From Mycobacterium sp. 1465703.0 (GTDB lineage: Bacteria > Actinomycetota > Actinomycetes > Mycobacteriales > Mycobacteriaceae), in NCBI RefSeq assembly GCF_001672975.1, contig NZ_LZKU01000252.1, positions 1-33,195 on the forward strand: DNA of 33,195 bases, written 5' to 3'. This document shows, piece by piece, positions 6,412-13,908 of this stretch (within the stretch, counting starts at the first letter, position 1; the number at the start of each line of letters is the position of its first letter). A model generated the notes under the pieces. That model did not search any database. It was given only the letters and a program-made list of their open reading frames with translations, and was not told the DNA's origin. Both the position numbers and the translations under genes were made by a program.

Positions 6412-6456
6412 CTGGGAGAGAATTCGATCATGGCGTGACGTTGCGGCGCCCGCAAT

Positions 6457-7560
6457 TCACCCCTGGCTTGTTGGGTCGAGCAACTTGCCCATGACGTCGG
6501 CGGCCGCCTGGGCACTGCGGCGGTCAAGGTGGCCGTAGGTGCCAACTGTGGTCTCGATGGACTCGTGGCCTAGGTGCTGCTGAATTACCGGGAGCGGGAT
6601 GCCGGCCTGAATGAGCCAGCTCGCACACGTGTGGCGCAGATCGTGCACCCGGGGGGTCTTGTGAATTTTCGGTTCTGCGCGCTTGATGGCGGGCCGCCAG
6701 ACTCGCGGCGCGAACCCGTGGATGCGGACAGGGGCGCCGACGCGGTTGACGAACAACCATTCATGCGAGTAGTCGAGCCGATCGAGGACAGTTTTCGGCA
6801 CGTTGATGGTGCGCAGCGACTTGCGCGTTTTGGTCGCGCCGAGCGTGTAGCCGGTGTCGCTGCTGTATTTCCATGCCCGCGCGATGCGCACGGTACCGTC
6901 TTCACGGTTGACGTCGCTGGGCCGCAGTGAGGTCGCTTCTCCCCAACGGCAGCCCGACGCCACAAGGAATTCGACGAGCGGACGCCACGGCTCGGTGATG
7001 GCGTTCAACAAGATCGCGAACTCGTCACGCGACAGGAACACCATTTCGCGTTTCTCCCCGCGAGGGATGCGCGCGCCGGCGGCCGGGTTGGCGGCGATCT
7101 TGTCGGCCTTGACTGCGGCGGTCAGTGCCGACGACAGGAACCGTTGTTTGTTGGCGATGGTTTTCGGCGATCCGGTCATGCCTTGAATCCAGCGCGCGAC
7201 GTCGCGGTCGGTCAACTGGTCAAGCGGCACCGATCCGAGGGTCGGGGCGATGTCATTTTTGAGGTATGCGCGGTACGTAGCAACGGTGTCGGCTTGCGCT
7301 CCGGTCAGGTGGTCTATGTGCTCTTGGACCCATTCCGTCACTGTGACGCTGTGGGCGGCGCGGGGCTGGCGGTCGAGGCGGTGAAGCGCGATTGCCTTCT
7401 CGGCGCCGAGCTGGTTGACGGCGGTCTTGAACGTCTGCGCCAACTGCTCGGTCTGGAAGGTGTAGCAGGACTGCCGGCCGTCGCCGTATCGGAAGAAGAC
7501 GCGGTACGCGGTGGTGCCGTCTTTGCGTTGATTGGTGCGGATGGACGCCACGGCGGACAC
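6457..7560 (-). CDS. int: Phage-type tyrosine recombinase (integrase)
   Basis: The product has 367 residues and the three parts of a tyrosine integrase: an N-terminal arm-binding domain (about 1-65), a core-binding SAM-like domain (about 70-160) and a catalytic domain (about 170-360). Catalytic residues are visible as Arg205 (SGCRWGEATSLRPSD), His306-x2-Arg309 (HDLRHTCASW), His332 (LGHESIETT) and nucleophile Tyr342 (GTYGHLD). Lys245 is a candidate for the beta-hairpin lysine. The GTG at 7560 is used; GTG at 7551 is also possible. The gene start lies about 80 nt from the tRNA-Ala 3' end, so this enzyme most likely integrated the element there. Confidence 0.93.
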   Translation of the reverse strand: MSAVASIRTNQRKDGTTAYRVFFRYGDGRQSCYTFQTEQLAQTFKTAVNQLGAEKAIALHRLDRQPRAAHSVTVTEWVQEHIDHLTGAQADTVATYRAYLKNDIAPTLGSVPLDQLTDRDVARWIQGMTGSPKTIANKQRFLSSALTAAVKADKIAANPAAGARIPRGEKREMVFLSRDEFAILLNAITEPWRPLVEFLVASGCRWGEATSLRPSDVNREDGTVRIARAWKYSSDTGYTLGATKTRKSLRTINVPKTVLDRLDYSHEWLFVNRVGAPVRIHGFAPRVWRPAIKRAEPKIHKTPRVHDLRHTCASWLIQAGIPLPVIQQHLGHESIETTVGTYGHLDRRSAQAAADVMGKLLDPTSQG

Positions 7561-7575
7561 TTTACCGCGCTGTTG

Positions 7576-7595
7576 TGGTGAAAAATATGGTGAAA
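7576..7595 (-). repeat. Direct repeat pair, candidate integrase arm-type sites
   Basis: TGGTGAAA occurs at 7576-7583 and again at 7588-7595 in an A/T-rich patch between the integrase start and the tRNA 3' end. Short direct repeats here are where integrase arm-type sites are expected. It could also be chance. Confidence 0.3.
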
Positions 7596-7640
7596 GGCTG
7601 TCGAATGCTAGATTTATGCCGTTCTACCTGCTACTTTCGG

Positions 7641-7713
7641 TGGAGCTAAGGGGACTCGAACCCCTGACCCCCACACTGCCAGTGTGGTGCGCTACCAGCT
7701 GCGCCATAGCCCC
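7641..7713 (-). tRNA. tRNA-Ala (anticodon GGC), host attachment gene
   Basis: Read on the minus strand, the 73-nt sequence folds as a tRNA. The acceptor GGGGCTA pairs with TAGCTCC (one G-T pair) and is followed by discriminator A. The D arm contains GCGCAGCTGGTAGCGC, the anticodon arm is CCACACTGGCAGTGTGG with anticodon GGC, and the T arm contains GGGGTTCGAGTCCCC. CCA is not encoded. The 3' end faces the integrase gene, so the attachment core should overlap the T arm and acceptor strand, leaving the gene functional after integration. Confidence 0.95.
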
Positions 7714-7756
7714 AAGATGTCGTGCCCATCGAAGTTACACCAACGGCAACCGCGGT

Positions 7757-9034
7757 TCAAAGTTGCTGCTCAGGCAGGTTAGACGTGTGCGGAGACGGCA
7801 TCGGATCAGGCTCGGCGACGGGCACCGGCCGCGTTTCGGGCGCCGCGAGCCACCCGACGGCAGCCACCAGCAAGACGATCCCGCTGATGGTGAAGCCCCA
7901 GCCGTAGTTCAGCCGCTCGGCGACCCACCCAAGCGTCATCGAACCGACGATGGCGCCCAAATCAGACATCATCTGCACCGCTGCGACTGGACTGCCCGCG
8001 CGCGCCTCGCTGCCGAGGATGTCGGCGACCGCAGCCTGCATCGGTGACATATAGATGCCCGTCACCGCACCGACGACCACCGCAGCGACCAGAAAAGTCA
8101 TCAACGACGATGCGGCGCCCAGGAAGACGGTTGCCACACCGGACAATGTCAGACCGACGATCATCAACGTGCGCCGTCCCATCCGATCGGACAGGTAACC
8201 GCTGGGGATCATGGCCATGGCATTGCCTCCGGCGAACGCCGCCAGCGCAATACCAATAATGCCGACACCGCGGCCCATGATGTCGGTGATGAACAACGGA
8301 ACCAGGGCGACACGAAGGCCGAACGCCGACCAGCCGGTCGCGAAATTCGCCCCCAGCGATGACCAATAGGCGCGGACCCGCAGCGCCTCGCGCATCGTCA
8401 CCGTCGATCGTGTCGGCGGCCCGGGAGCGGCCAGGGTCGAATTCCGCAGGCTGTAGAACAGCACCACCACCACGCCCAGCAGTGCGACGCCGTACACGAT
8501 GAACGGAGCGGTCAGCCCCCAGCCCGCGGCCACTGCACCGACCGCCGGACCACCGACCGCACCGACCATGAATGACGTGGTGAATAAGCCCGCGACGCGT
8601 CCGCGCGCGTCGGGCGGGCTGATATGGATCATCAATCCCAACGCCGACACATAGAACATCGTCGAGCCGATTCCGCTGATGACGCGGTAGACCAGTAATT
8701 GCCAGTAAGCCTGGGAAAAGGCGCATGCCGCGGTCGCCACCGCAACGATCAGCATGCCGCCGATATAGATGCGTCGCTCCCCCAGCCGCTGCACCAGTTG
8801 GCCGCTGATCGGCGCGAAACACAGTCGGCTCAACGAGAAAACGGTGACCAAAAAAGTCACCGCCTTGATGCTGACCCCGAAACTTCGGGCAAAAGACGGC
8901 AGCGCGGGCGAAATGACACCGTAGCCCAATGCGACCATGATATTTGCCCAGCTAAGGATCCAAACTTCGTGCGGCAGACGGGTCGAACGCAACGAGCGCC
9001 CTCCCGTGCGGGCAAGGCGGAGGGAAAGCGTCAC
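7757..9034 (-). CDS. Major facilitator superfamily (MFS) transporter
   Basis: The product has 425 residues with about twelve hydrophobic segments. MFS features include the loop after helix 2 (GQLVQRLGERRIYIGG), RVISGIGSTMFYV in the first half, and the symmetric motif SDRMGRRTLMIVG in the second half. Such proteins are inner-membrane, usually proton-driven exporters of drugs or metabolites; the substrate cannot be told. The GTG start overlaps the pgm stop by 4 bp (GTGA), so it is expressed with phosphoglucomutase. The tRNA-Ala follows on the same strand. Confidence 0.88.
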   Translation of the reverse strand: MTLSLRLARTGGRSLRSTRLPHEVWILSWANIMVALGYGVISPALPSFARSFGVSIKAVTFLVTVFSLSRLCFAPISGQLVQRLGERRIYIGGMLIVAVATAACAFSQAYWQLLVYRVISGIGSTMFYVSALGLMIHISPPDARGRVAGLFTTSFMVGAVGGPAVGAVAAGWGLTAPFIVYGVALLGVVVVLFYSLRNSTLAAPGPPTRSTVTMREALRVRAYWSSLGANFATGWSAFGLRVALVPLFITDIMGRGVGIIGIALAAFAGGNAMAMIPSGYLSDRMGRRTLMIVGLTLSGVATVFLGAASSLMTFLVAAVVVGAVTGIYMSPMQAAVADILGSEARAGSPVAAVQMMSDLGAIVGSMTLGWVAERLNYGWGFTISGIVLLVAAVGWLAAPETRPVPVAEPDPMPSPHTSNLPEQQL

Positions 9035-10674
9035 CCAATGACTTTAGAAACCACCTCGCGCGCGCTTTGTTGCACCTCCGCTAAATGCTCGGGTCCGCTG
9101 AAAGACTCCGCGTAGATTTTGTAGATGTCTTCGGTGCCCGACGGCCGCGCGGCGAACCACGCGTTGGCCGTGGTGACCTTTAATCCGCCCAGCGGTGCAC
9201 CATTCCCGGGCGCCGCGGTCAGCTTGGCGGTAATGGGCTCCCCCGCCAATTCCGTCGCGGTCACCTGGTCGGCCGAGAGTTTCGACAGAAGGGCCTTTTG
9301 GTCGCGATCAGCGGGCGCGTCGACCCGCGCATAGAACGGCGTGCCGTACTCGGCGGTCAACCGCTGATAGCGCTGAGACGGACTCGACCCGGTGACGGCG
9401 AGTATCTCCGAGGCCAGCAGCGCCAGGATGATGCCGTCCTTGTCGGTGGTCCACACCGACCCGTCGCGCCGTAGGAAAGAAGCCCCGGCAGATTCCTCTC
9501 CACCAAAGCCGATGGTGCCGCCGATCAGGCCGTCGACGAACCATTTGAATCCGACCGGCACCTCGATCAACTTGCGGCCGATGCCGGCGACCACCCGGTC
9601 GATCATGGACGAACTGACCGCGGTCTTACCCACGGCGATGCCGCCCGGCCATGACGGCCGCTGCGTGTAGAGATATTCGATGGCCACCGCCAGGTAGTGA
9701 TTCGGGTTGAGCAGACCCCCGTCGGGCGTGACGATGCCGTGCCGGTCGGAGTCGGCGTCGTTGCCGGTGGCGATCTGGTAGCGGTCGGGGTTGGCGGACA
9801 CGTTCCGGATGAGCCCCGCCATCGCGCACGGCGAGCTGCAATCCATCCGGATCTTGCCGTCGTGGTCGAGCGTCATGAACCGCCATGTCGCATCGACCAG
9901 CGGATTGACCACGGTCAGATCCAGGCGATGCCGCTCGGCGATCTCGCCCCAATAGTCCACGCTCGCCCCGCCCAGCGGGTCGGCCCCGATGCGCACCCCG
10001 GCCGCGCGGATGGCATCGATGTCGACAACGTTGGGCAGGTCGTCGACGTAGTTGCCCAGGTAATCGTGGCGCTGCGCCGCCTGGAGCGCGCGGGCCAGCG
10101 GCATGCGCTTGACTCCCGAACCGTCGCGCAGGATTTCGTTGGCGCGCTTGGCAATTGCGTTGGTCGCATCGGTGTCGGCCGGCCCGCCGTTGGGTGGGTT
10201 GTATTTGAAGCCGCCATCCGATGGCGGGTTGTGCGACGGTGTCACCACGATCCCGTCGGCCAACGCCTCGGTGCGGCCGCGGTTGTAGGTCAGGATGGCG
10301 TGGCTGACCGCGGGTGTCGGCGTGTACCGGTCGCGGGAGTCGATCATGGCGACGACATCGTTGGCGGCCAGCACTTCCAGCGCCGACACCCAGGCCGGCT
10401 CGGACAGGCCGTGGGTGTCCCGGCCGATGAACAACGGACCCGTGGTGCCGTGGGCGGCGCGGTACTCGACGATGGCCTGGGTGATCGCCAGGATGTGAGC
10501 CTCGTTGAACGCTCCATCCAGCGCCGACCCGCGATGACCCGACGTGCCGAACGCCACCTGCTGAGCGACGTCGCCGGGGTCGGGCTGAGTCGAGTAATAC
10601 GCCGTCACCAGGTGAGGCAGATCGACGAGGTCTTCGGGCTGGGCCGGCTGACCGGCGCGAGGGTTGGCCACCAT
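9031..10674 (-). CDS. pgm: Alpha-D-glucose phosphate-specific phosphoglucomutase
   Basis: This cytoplasmic enzyme interconverts glucose 1-phosphate and glucose 6-phosphate, linking glycolysis with glycogen, trehalose and cell-wall sugar synthesis. All four signature loops are present: the phosphoserine loop TPSHNPPSDGG, the metal-binding loop GNDADSDRHG, the sugar-binding loop GGEESAGAS and the phosphate-binding loop ARPSGTEDIYKIY near the C-terminus. The start giving MVANPRAGQPAQPEDL yields 547 residues, which as I recall equals the M. tuberculosis PgmA length; a longer reading to 10770 has no support. The gene is divergent from crcB1, as in the Rv3068c-Rv3069 region, and is translationally coupled to the MFS gene. 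Confidence 0.96.
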   Translation of the reverse strand: MVANPRAGQPAQPEDLVDLPHLVTAYYSTQPDPGDVAQQVAFGTSGHRGSALDGAFNEAHILAITQAIVEYRAAHGTTGPLFIGRDTHGLSEPAWVSALEVLAANDVVAMIDSRDRYTPTPAVSHAILTYNRGRTEALADGIVVTPSHNPPSDGGFKYNPPNGGPADTDATNAIAKRANEILRDGSGVKRMPLARALQAAQRHDYLGNYVDDLPNVVDIDAIRAAGVRIGADPLGGASVDYWGEIAERHRLDLTVVNPLVDATWRFMTLDHDGKIRMDCSSPCAMAGLIRNVSANPDRYQIATGNDADSDRHGIVTPDGGLLNPNHYLAVAIEYLYTQRPSWPGGIAVGKTAVSSSMIDRVVAGIGRKLIEVPVGFKWFVDGLIGGTIGFGGEESAGASFLRRDGSVWTTDKDGIILALLASEILAVTGSSPSQRYQRLTAEYGTPFYARVDAPADRDQKALLSKLSADQVTATELAGEPITAKLTAAPGNGAPLGGLKVTTANAWFAARPSGTEDIYKIYAESFSGPEHLAEVQQSAREVVSKVIG

Positions 10675-10775
10675 GGTTACCAATTCTGCCCGTGTCCGAG
10701 TCCCCCCGGGCTGCGCCGGTCTGGACTCCGGCCATACGCTGCGTAGCGCATCGGCAAACGGAGGGATCAACCCAG

Positions 10776-11174
10776 GTGGCGCAACGGGACTATCGCGAAT
10801 TGGCCGCGGTTTTCGCCGGTGGGGCGCTGGGCTCCCTGGCCCGCGCCGGACTGAGCACCCTCGCCGGCGGCGACCCGGCGAGCTGGCCGTGGCCGACGTT
10901 CACGGTCAACATCGTCGGGGCTTTTCTGGTGGGCTACTTCACCACCCGGCTGCTGGAGCGGTTACCGACGTCCAGCTATCGGCGGCCCCTGCTCGGCACC
11001 GGATTGTGCGGCGGTTTAACCACTTTCTCGACGATGCAGGTCGAGACGCTGAAGATGATCGAACACGGCCATTGGGGGCTGGCCGTCGGCTACACCGTCA
11101 CCAGCATCGTGCTGGGATTGCTGGCCGTACACCTTGCCACCAAGTTGGTGCGGCGGGTACGGGTGCGCCGGTGA
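10776..11174 (+). CDS. crcB1: Fluoride channel CrcB/Fluc, subunit 1
   Basis: The product has 132 residues and four membrane segments. It has the Fluc signatures NIVGAFLVGYFTT (second helix) and GLCGGLTTFSTMQVE (the broken third helix with the TTFS track for fluoride). Fluc proteins are dual-topology dimeric channels that expel fluoride. The GTG start has GGAGGGA 9 nt upstream; a longer reading starting near 10692 is rejected. The stop overlaps the crcB2 start by 4 bp. Paired crcB genes in Gram-positive bacteria usually encode a heterodimer with opposite orientations. I see no fluoride riboswitch in the 100-nt gap upstream. Confidence 0.93.
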   Translation: MAQRDYRELAAVFAGGALGSLARAGLSTLAGGDPASWPWPTFTVNIVGAFLVGYFTTRLLERLPTSSYRRPLLGTGLCGGLTTFSTMQVETLKMIEHGHWGLAVGYTVTSIVLGLLAVHLATKLVRRVRVRR

Positions 11175-11554
11175 CCGCCGCCACGGTGACGACGGCTGCG
11201 GTCTGGGTGGGCGTCGTGCTCATCGGCGGCGTCGGCTCGGTGCTGCGGTTCGTCGTCGACCGTGCGGTGGCGCGCCGGGTGTCCCGGCCATTTCCATTCG
11301 GCACCCTTGTCGTGAACATCAGCGGCGCAGCGGTTTTGGGCTTCCTCGCCGGTCTGGCACTGAACAAGGAGGCGGCCCTGTTGGCGGGGACCGCCTTCGT
11401 CGGCGCCTACACCACGTTTTCCACCTGGATGTTGGAAACGCAGCGGCTCGGCGAGGAGCGCCGACTGAGCGCCGCACTGGCCAACATCGTCGTCAGCGTC
11501 ATGCTCGGTGAAGCCGCCGCCTTCATCGGACAGCTGATCGCACACCAGCTTTGA
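11171..11554 (+). CDS. crcB2: Fluoride channel CrcB/Fluc, subunit 2
   Basis: The product has 127 residues and four hydrophobic segments, with family motifs GTLVVNISGAAVLGFLAGL and FVGAYTTFSTWMLETQRL. The first cytoplasmic loop is basic (RAVARRVSRPF), whereas CrcB1 has a less charged equivalent. This fits two subunits inserted in opposite orientations to form one heterodimeric fluoride channel. It starts at a GTG overlapping the crcB1 stop (GTGA). The same frame runs open upstream through crcB1, but those residues are not Fluc-like. Confidence 0.92.
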   Translation: MTAATVTTAAVWVGVVLIGGVGSVLRFVVDRAVARRVSRPFPFGTLVVNISGAAVLGFLAGLALNKEAALLAGTAFVGAYTTFSTWMLETQRLGEERRLSAALANIVVSVMLGEAAAFIGQLIAHQL

Positions 11555-11567
11555 TACGCGCCTGCCG

Positions 11568-12194
11568 TCAGATGCCGCGCTGCCGCGGGATGTCGTCGGG
11601 AGTGCGAGGCAGCACGTATAGCGCCATCCGCCGATTCGACATGTCGTGCTCACCGAGGAACACGCAGCCGCCTCGCTCACAGAACTTGCGCGCCAACACG
11701 TTGCGATGATCGGGGTCGAACATGATTCGGCGACATTGCGGATCGAGGGTGAAGATGCTGATCACCAGATACGGCAGCAGGTGACTGACGTGTCCGCGCT
11801 CGATGTAGTCCAGATCGGCGACCGCGACGTGCAAACCCAGATCGTGCGGGTCGTGTTCATACCGCCGAGCGATGGAATCCTTTGCCGCTCTGTATAACTC
11901 AATGTATCCGCGGTCGACGCCGTCCAGCGTCGCGACAAACGGCCGAGAAAAGTCGCCCTCCAGTTGCGCCCGCAGGTATCGATGCCACCGCGCCACCGGC
12001 CAGTCGGACTCCCAAGCCTCGGCCAAGTGCGGCCGGTTCATCCACTCCGAAATCATCTCGGCGTCGGCGTCCGGGTCTGCAAGGCGCATACCGTACGGCT
12101 CGGGCAACTCCGGAATGGGCGGCGGCGGGACGCTGCGGATCACCTCGGGAAGGTCGGTCAGTTCCCGCGGGAGGATGCGGTCGGAGTTGGTCAT
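11568..12194 (-). CDS. mbtK: MbtK-like lysine N-acyltransferase (GNAT fold)
   Basis: The product has 208 residues and closely resembles mycobactin lysine N-acyltransferase (M. tuberculosis Rv1347c). Matching blocks are YGMRLADPDADAEMISEWMNRPHLAEAWE, DWPVARWHRYLRAQLEGDFS, LELY-type GYIELYRAAKD, DLGLHVAVAD and the acyl-CoA/active-site region CRRIMFDPDHRN with LGEHDMSNRRMALY. The family transfers a long fatty acyl chain to a lysine side chain of mycobactin. In M. tuberculosis the gene sits with acyl-activation genes; here it stands between crcB2 and DUF488 with no siderophore gene nearby. I see no IdeR iron box in the short gap upstream, so it may be a relocated copy or a paralogue. A -10-like TAGGCT lies at 12212-12207. 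Confidence 0.85.
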   Translation of the reverse strand: MTNSDRILPRELTDLPEVIRSVPPPPIPELPEPYGMRLADPDADAEMISEWMNRPHLAEAWESDWPVARWHRYLRAQLEGDFSRPFVATLDGVDRGYIELYRAAKDSIARRYEHDPHDLGLHVAVADLDYIERGHVSHLLPYLVISIFTLDPQCRRIMFDPDHRNVLARKFCERGGCVFLGEHDMSNRRMALYVLPRTPDDIPRQRGI

Positions 12195-12236
12195 ATCAAC
12201 GGGACGAGCCTACGACGCTGCTGGTTCGAACCCGGT

Positions 12237-12593
12237 TCAGCGGGGCTTCAGAAGCTTAGCCAGGACGGCCGCCTGGCTGATGTCCGGATCACGGGTCGCG
12301 GTCACCAGCGTGACGGAACCGCGCTTGGCGAGCTCGCGCAGCTCGTCCAGGGCGCTGCTGTGGCGCAGTTCGCTCTTATAGCGTGATGCGAATTCGTCGA
12401 ACCGGTCCGCATCGTGCTGATACCAATCGCGGAGGTCCTTTGACGGCGCGACGTCCTTGCACCAGATACCCACCCGCGGATCGTCTTTGCGCACTCCTCG
12501 CGGCCAGATCCGATCGACCAGCACCCGCTGCCCGTCGTCCGGGCTGACCTCGTCATAAACCCTCGCCACCCGGATCCGGCTCTTGGCGCTCAC
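12237..12593 (-). CDS. DUF488 family protein, 118 aa
   Basis: The product is a complete short DUF488 protein: VARVYDEVSPDDGQRVLVDRIWPRGVRKDDPRV near the N-terminus, the block APSKDLRDWYQHDADRFDEF, and a C-terminal VTLVTATRDPDISQAAVLAKLL. The WPRG motif and the aspartate-rich end are typical. The biochemical function of the family is not established. It corresponds in place to Rv3073c of M. tuberculosis as I recall it. It starts at a GTG without a ribosome binding site, 6 nt after a TACCCT -10 box, so it is probably translated from a leaderless transcript. Confidence 0.88.
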   Translation of the reverse strand: MSAKSRIRVARVYDEVSPDDGQRVLVDRIWPRGVRKDDPRVGIWCKDVAPSKDLRDWYQHDADRFDEFASRYKSELRHSSALDELRELAKRGSVTLVTATRDPDISQAAVLAKLLKPR

Positions 12594-12599
12594 AGGTCC

Positions 12600-12605
12600 A
12601 GGGTA
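12600..12605 (-). promoter_or_regulatory. -10 box for leaderless DUF488 transcript
   Basis: TACCCT on the minus strand is followed after 6 nt by the GTG start at 12593. This spacing places transcription start at or beside the start codon. Confidence 0.5.
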
Positions 12606-12632
12606 ACCGCGGACCTCGTCGCGTCGACCGGT

Positions 12633-13556
12633 TCAGTAGTGGTAGGTATCCGACGGTGCCGGCGAGTGATCGCGCTCTTCCTCGTCGATATCCAACGCCT
12701 CGATGCCGTAGGCGCGCGCCAACTCGAGGATCTTGGTGGCCCGGGCTATGCGAGGCAGATCGGATCCGTTGCGGATCTCTCCCCCATCGCGCTCGAAGTC
12801 GACGAAAAATTCTTTCGCCCAAGAGATTTCGTCCTGAGACGGTGAGAGTCCCTCATTGACGACGGCACATTGGTCGGGGGTCAGGCAGATCTTGCCGGTC
12901 ATCCCGAACTGCGTGGAGACAGCGGTGGCCTCGATCAATTTCAGCGGATTCGAGCCGATGGTCGGACCGTCGATCGCACTGGGCAGATCGGCGGCCTTGG
13001 AGGCGATGGTGAAGCGTGACCGCGTATACGCCAGGGTGGCCGGGTCCTCCCCGAAGCCGGTATCGCGGCGGAAGTCGCCGATGCCGAACGCCAGCCGGAA
13101 GGTGCCCTTGGTCGCGGCGATCTCGGTGATGCGCTCCAGGCCGCGCGCCGTTTCCACCAGGGCGACGATCGGCACATCGGGCAGTCGTTTCGCGGTCTCG
13201 GTGACGTGGTCGACCGATTCGACCATCGCGAGCATCACCCCGCCGACCGGCGTCGTGGCCAGGGCGGCCAGGTCGTCCGCCCACCAGGGAGTGCCGAAGC
13301 CGTTGATGCGGACCCAGTCGACGTTGCCGGCACCCAGCCAGCCCACCACGTTGTCGCGGGCGGCGTGCTTGTCTTTGGGTGCCACCGCATCCTCGATGTC
13401 GAAAACGACGATGTCAGCACGCGAATTCACCGCGGACTGGAACCGATCGGCATGCGCACCGTTGACCAGCAGCCAACTTCGGGCGAGTACCGGGTCGATG
13501 CGAGAGCCGATGTCTTCGGGCTCGGCGGCGGCGGTGCTGTTGACCTGTTCGTACAT
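12633..13556 (-). CDS. HpcH/HpaI aldolase / citrate lyase beta-like protein (CitE-like)
   Basis: The product has 307 residues from MYEQVNSTAAAEPEDIG. It carries the CitE/malyl-CoA lyase TIM-barrel motifs: RSWLLVNGAHADRFQSA, ADIVVFDIEDAVAPKDKHAAR (metal-binding Glu and Asp), VDWVRINGFGTPW (phosphate/CoA arginine), IVALVETARGLERI (second metal Glu) and a C-terminal GKICLTPDQCAVVN. Members cleave or form beta-hydroxyacyl-CoA C-C bonds. There are no citrate lyase alpha or gamma genes nearby, so it is not a citrate lyase subunit; the substrate is unknown. It matches Rv3075c in size and place as I recall. A longer open frame to 13985 has no family match upstream and is not used. Confidence 0.88.
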   Translation of the reverse strand: MYEQVNSTAAAEPEDIGSRIDPVLARSWLLVNGAHADRFQSAVNSRADIVVFDIEDAVAPKDKHAARDNVVGWLGAGNVDWVRINGFGTPWWADDLAALATTPVGGVMLAMVESVDHVTETAKRLPDVPIVALVETARGLERITEIAATKGTFRLAFGIGDFRRDTGFGEDPATLAYTRSRFTIASKAADLPSAIDGPTIGSNPLKLIEATAVSTQFGMTGKICLTPDQCAVVNEGLSPSQDEISWAKEFFVDFERDGGEIRNGSDLPRIARATKILELARAYGIEALDIDEEERDHSPAPSDTYHY

Positions 13557-13637
13557 TTCGCTGATCTGTCGTCTCTGTGTGTCGGTTCCGGCTTGCTGTT
13601 GATAACGGTAGCGATTATCCAGAACCCGTGGTCCCAT

Positions 13638-13766
13638 ATGAGCCGCGAAAACAAAGGCACTGGGCATCGGCCACCGCGCACCGGCGGTGCGACGACCACC
13701 AGCCCGACCTATGCCATTACCGAAAAGGACCGTGCCGCAGCGCAATACAGCTTGCTGAAGAAATGA
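13638..13766 (+). CDS. Possible small protein, 42 aa
   Basis: The 350-nt gap between the CitE-like gene and the hemerythrin gene contains this short frame: start MSRENKGTGHRPPR, end YAITEKDRAAAQYSLLKK. It is hydrophilic and basic, with a proline/threonine-rich first half and an amphipathic helical end. There is no ribosome binding site, and no -10 box at leaderless spacing. I do not recognise the protein. It is listed because it is the only plausible coding content of this gap. Confidence 0.3.
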   Translation: MSRENKGTGHRPPRTGGATTTSPTYAITEKDRAAAQYSLLKK

Positions 13767-13816
13767 GCATCGGCGTAAATCTCCGGGTAAGGGCCGAGGG
13801 CCCGCGGTGGTCCGGC

Positions 13817-13840
13817 GTTTAGCCGTTTGCTTGCCGGGTA
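13817..13840 (+). promoter_or_regulatory. SigF-type promoter of the hemerythrin gene
   Basis: GTTT (13817-13820), a 15-nt spacer and GGGTA (13836-13840) fit the mycobacterial SigF consensus GTTT-N15-17-GGGTA. The site lies about 70 nt before the hemerythrin ATG. Hemerythrin-like genes are known members of the SigF regulon in M. smegmatis. Confidence 0.65.
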
Positions 13841-13908
13841 CTTCTCGCAACAGCCGCACACAGCCCAGCGTGCGTTTCCCACTCAGCCCAGCACAGGAGG
13901 TACCTGCG

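Larger units (their letters stand above)
1..7640. mobile_element. Prophage-like integrated element (one end), inserted at tRNA-Ala(GGC)
   Basis: The segment carries a tyrosine integrase whose gene lies next to the 3' end of a tRNA gene, a divergent regulator region, a KilA-C antirepressor, an excisionase-like HTH protein, an ImmA/IrrE-like peptidase, a phage Gp37/Gp68 family protein and DUF3263. This is the usual content of the lysogeny module of temperate actinobacterial phages and phage-derived islands. The right boundary is the tRNA 3' end at about 7641. The left boundary is outside the window, and no second copy of the tRNA 3' end is visible. No structural, packaging or lysis gene is seen in this part, so it could be a complete prophage continuing to the left or a phage-derived island. 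Confidence 0.85.

Noticed and set aside
9697..10746. Long open frame antisense to pgm (about 349 codons), with others antisense to the cyclase (16896-18143) and the LCP gene (25388-26464)
   Set aside because: They lie opposite strongly conserved genes, have no recognisable domains, and show the Arg/Gly/His-rich composition of shadow frames in GC-rich DNA.
10675..10775. Fluoride riboswitch upstream of crcB1
   Set aside because: I could not find the conserved riboswitch core in this 100-nt gap; a covariance-model search would settle it.
10664..11554. A single frame running through crcB1 into crcB2, as if fused
   Set aside because: The upstream half is out of frame with the clear CrcB1 sequence and has no Fluc motifs; the crcB2 start overlaps the crcB1 stop in the usual way.
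12195..12236. IdeR iron box upstream of the MbtK-like gene
   Set aside because: No sequence near TTAGGTTAGGCTAACCTAA is present; only an isolated TAGGCT that is better read as a -10 box.
12225..12245. T-arm-like GGTTCGAACCC between the DUF488 and MbtK-like genes
   Set aside because: No acceptor, D or anticodon arm can be built around it, and it overlaps the end of the DUF488 gene.
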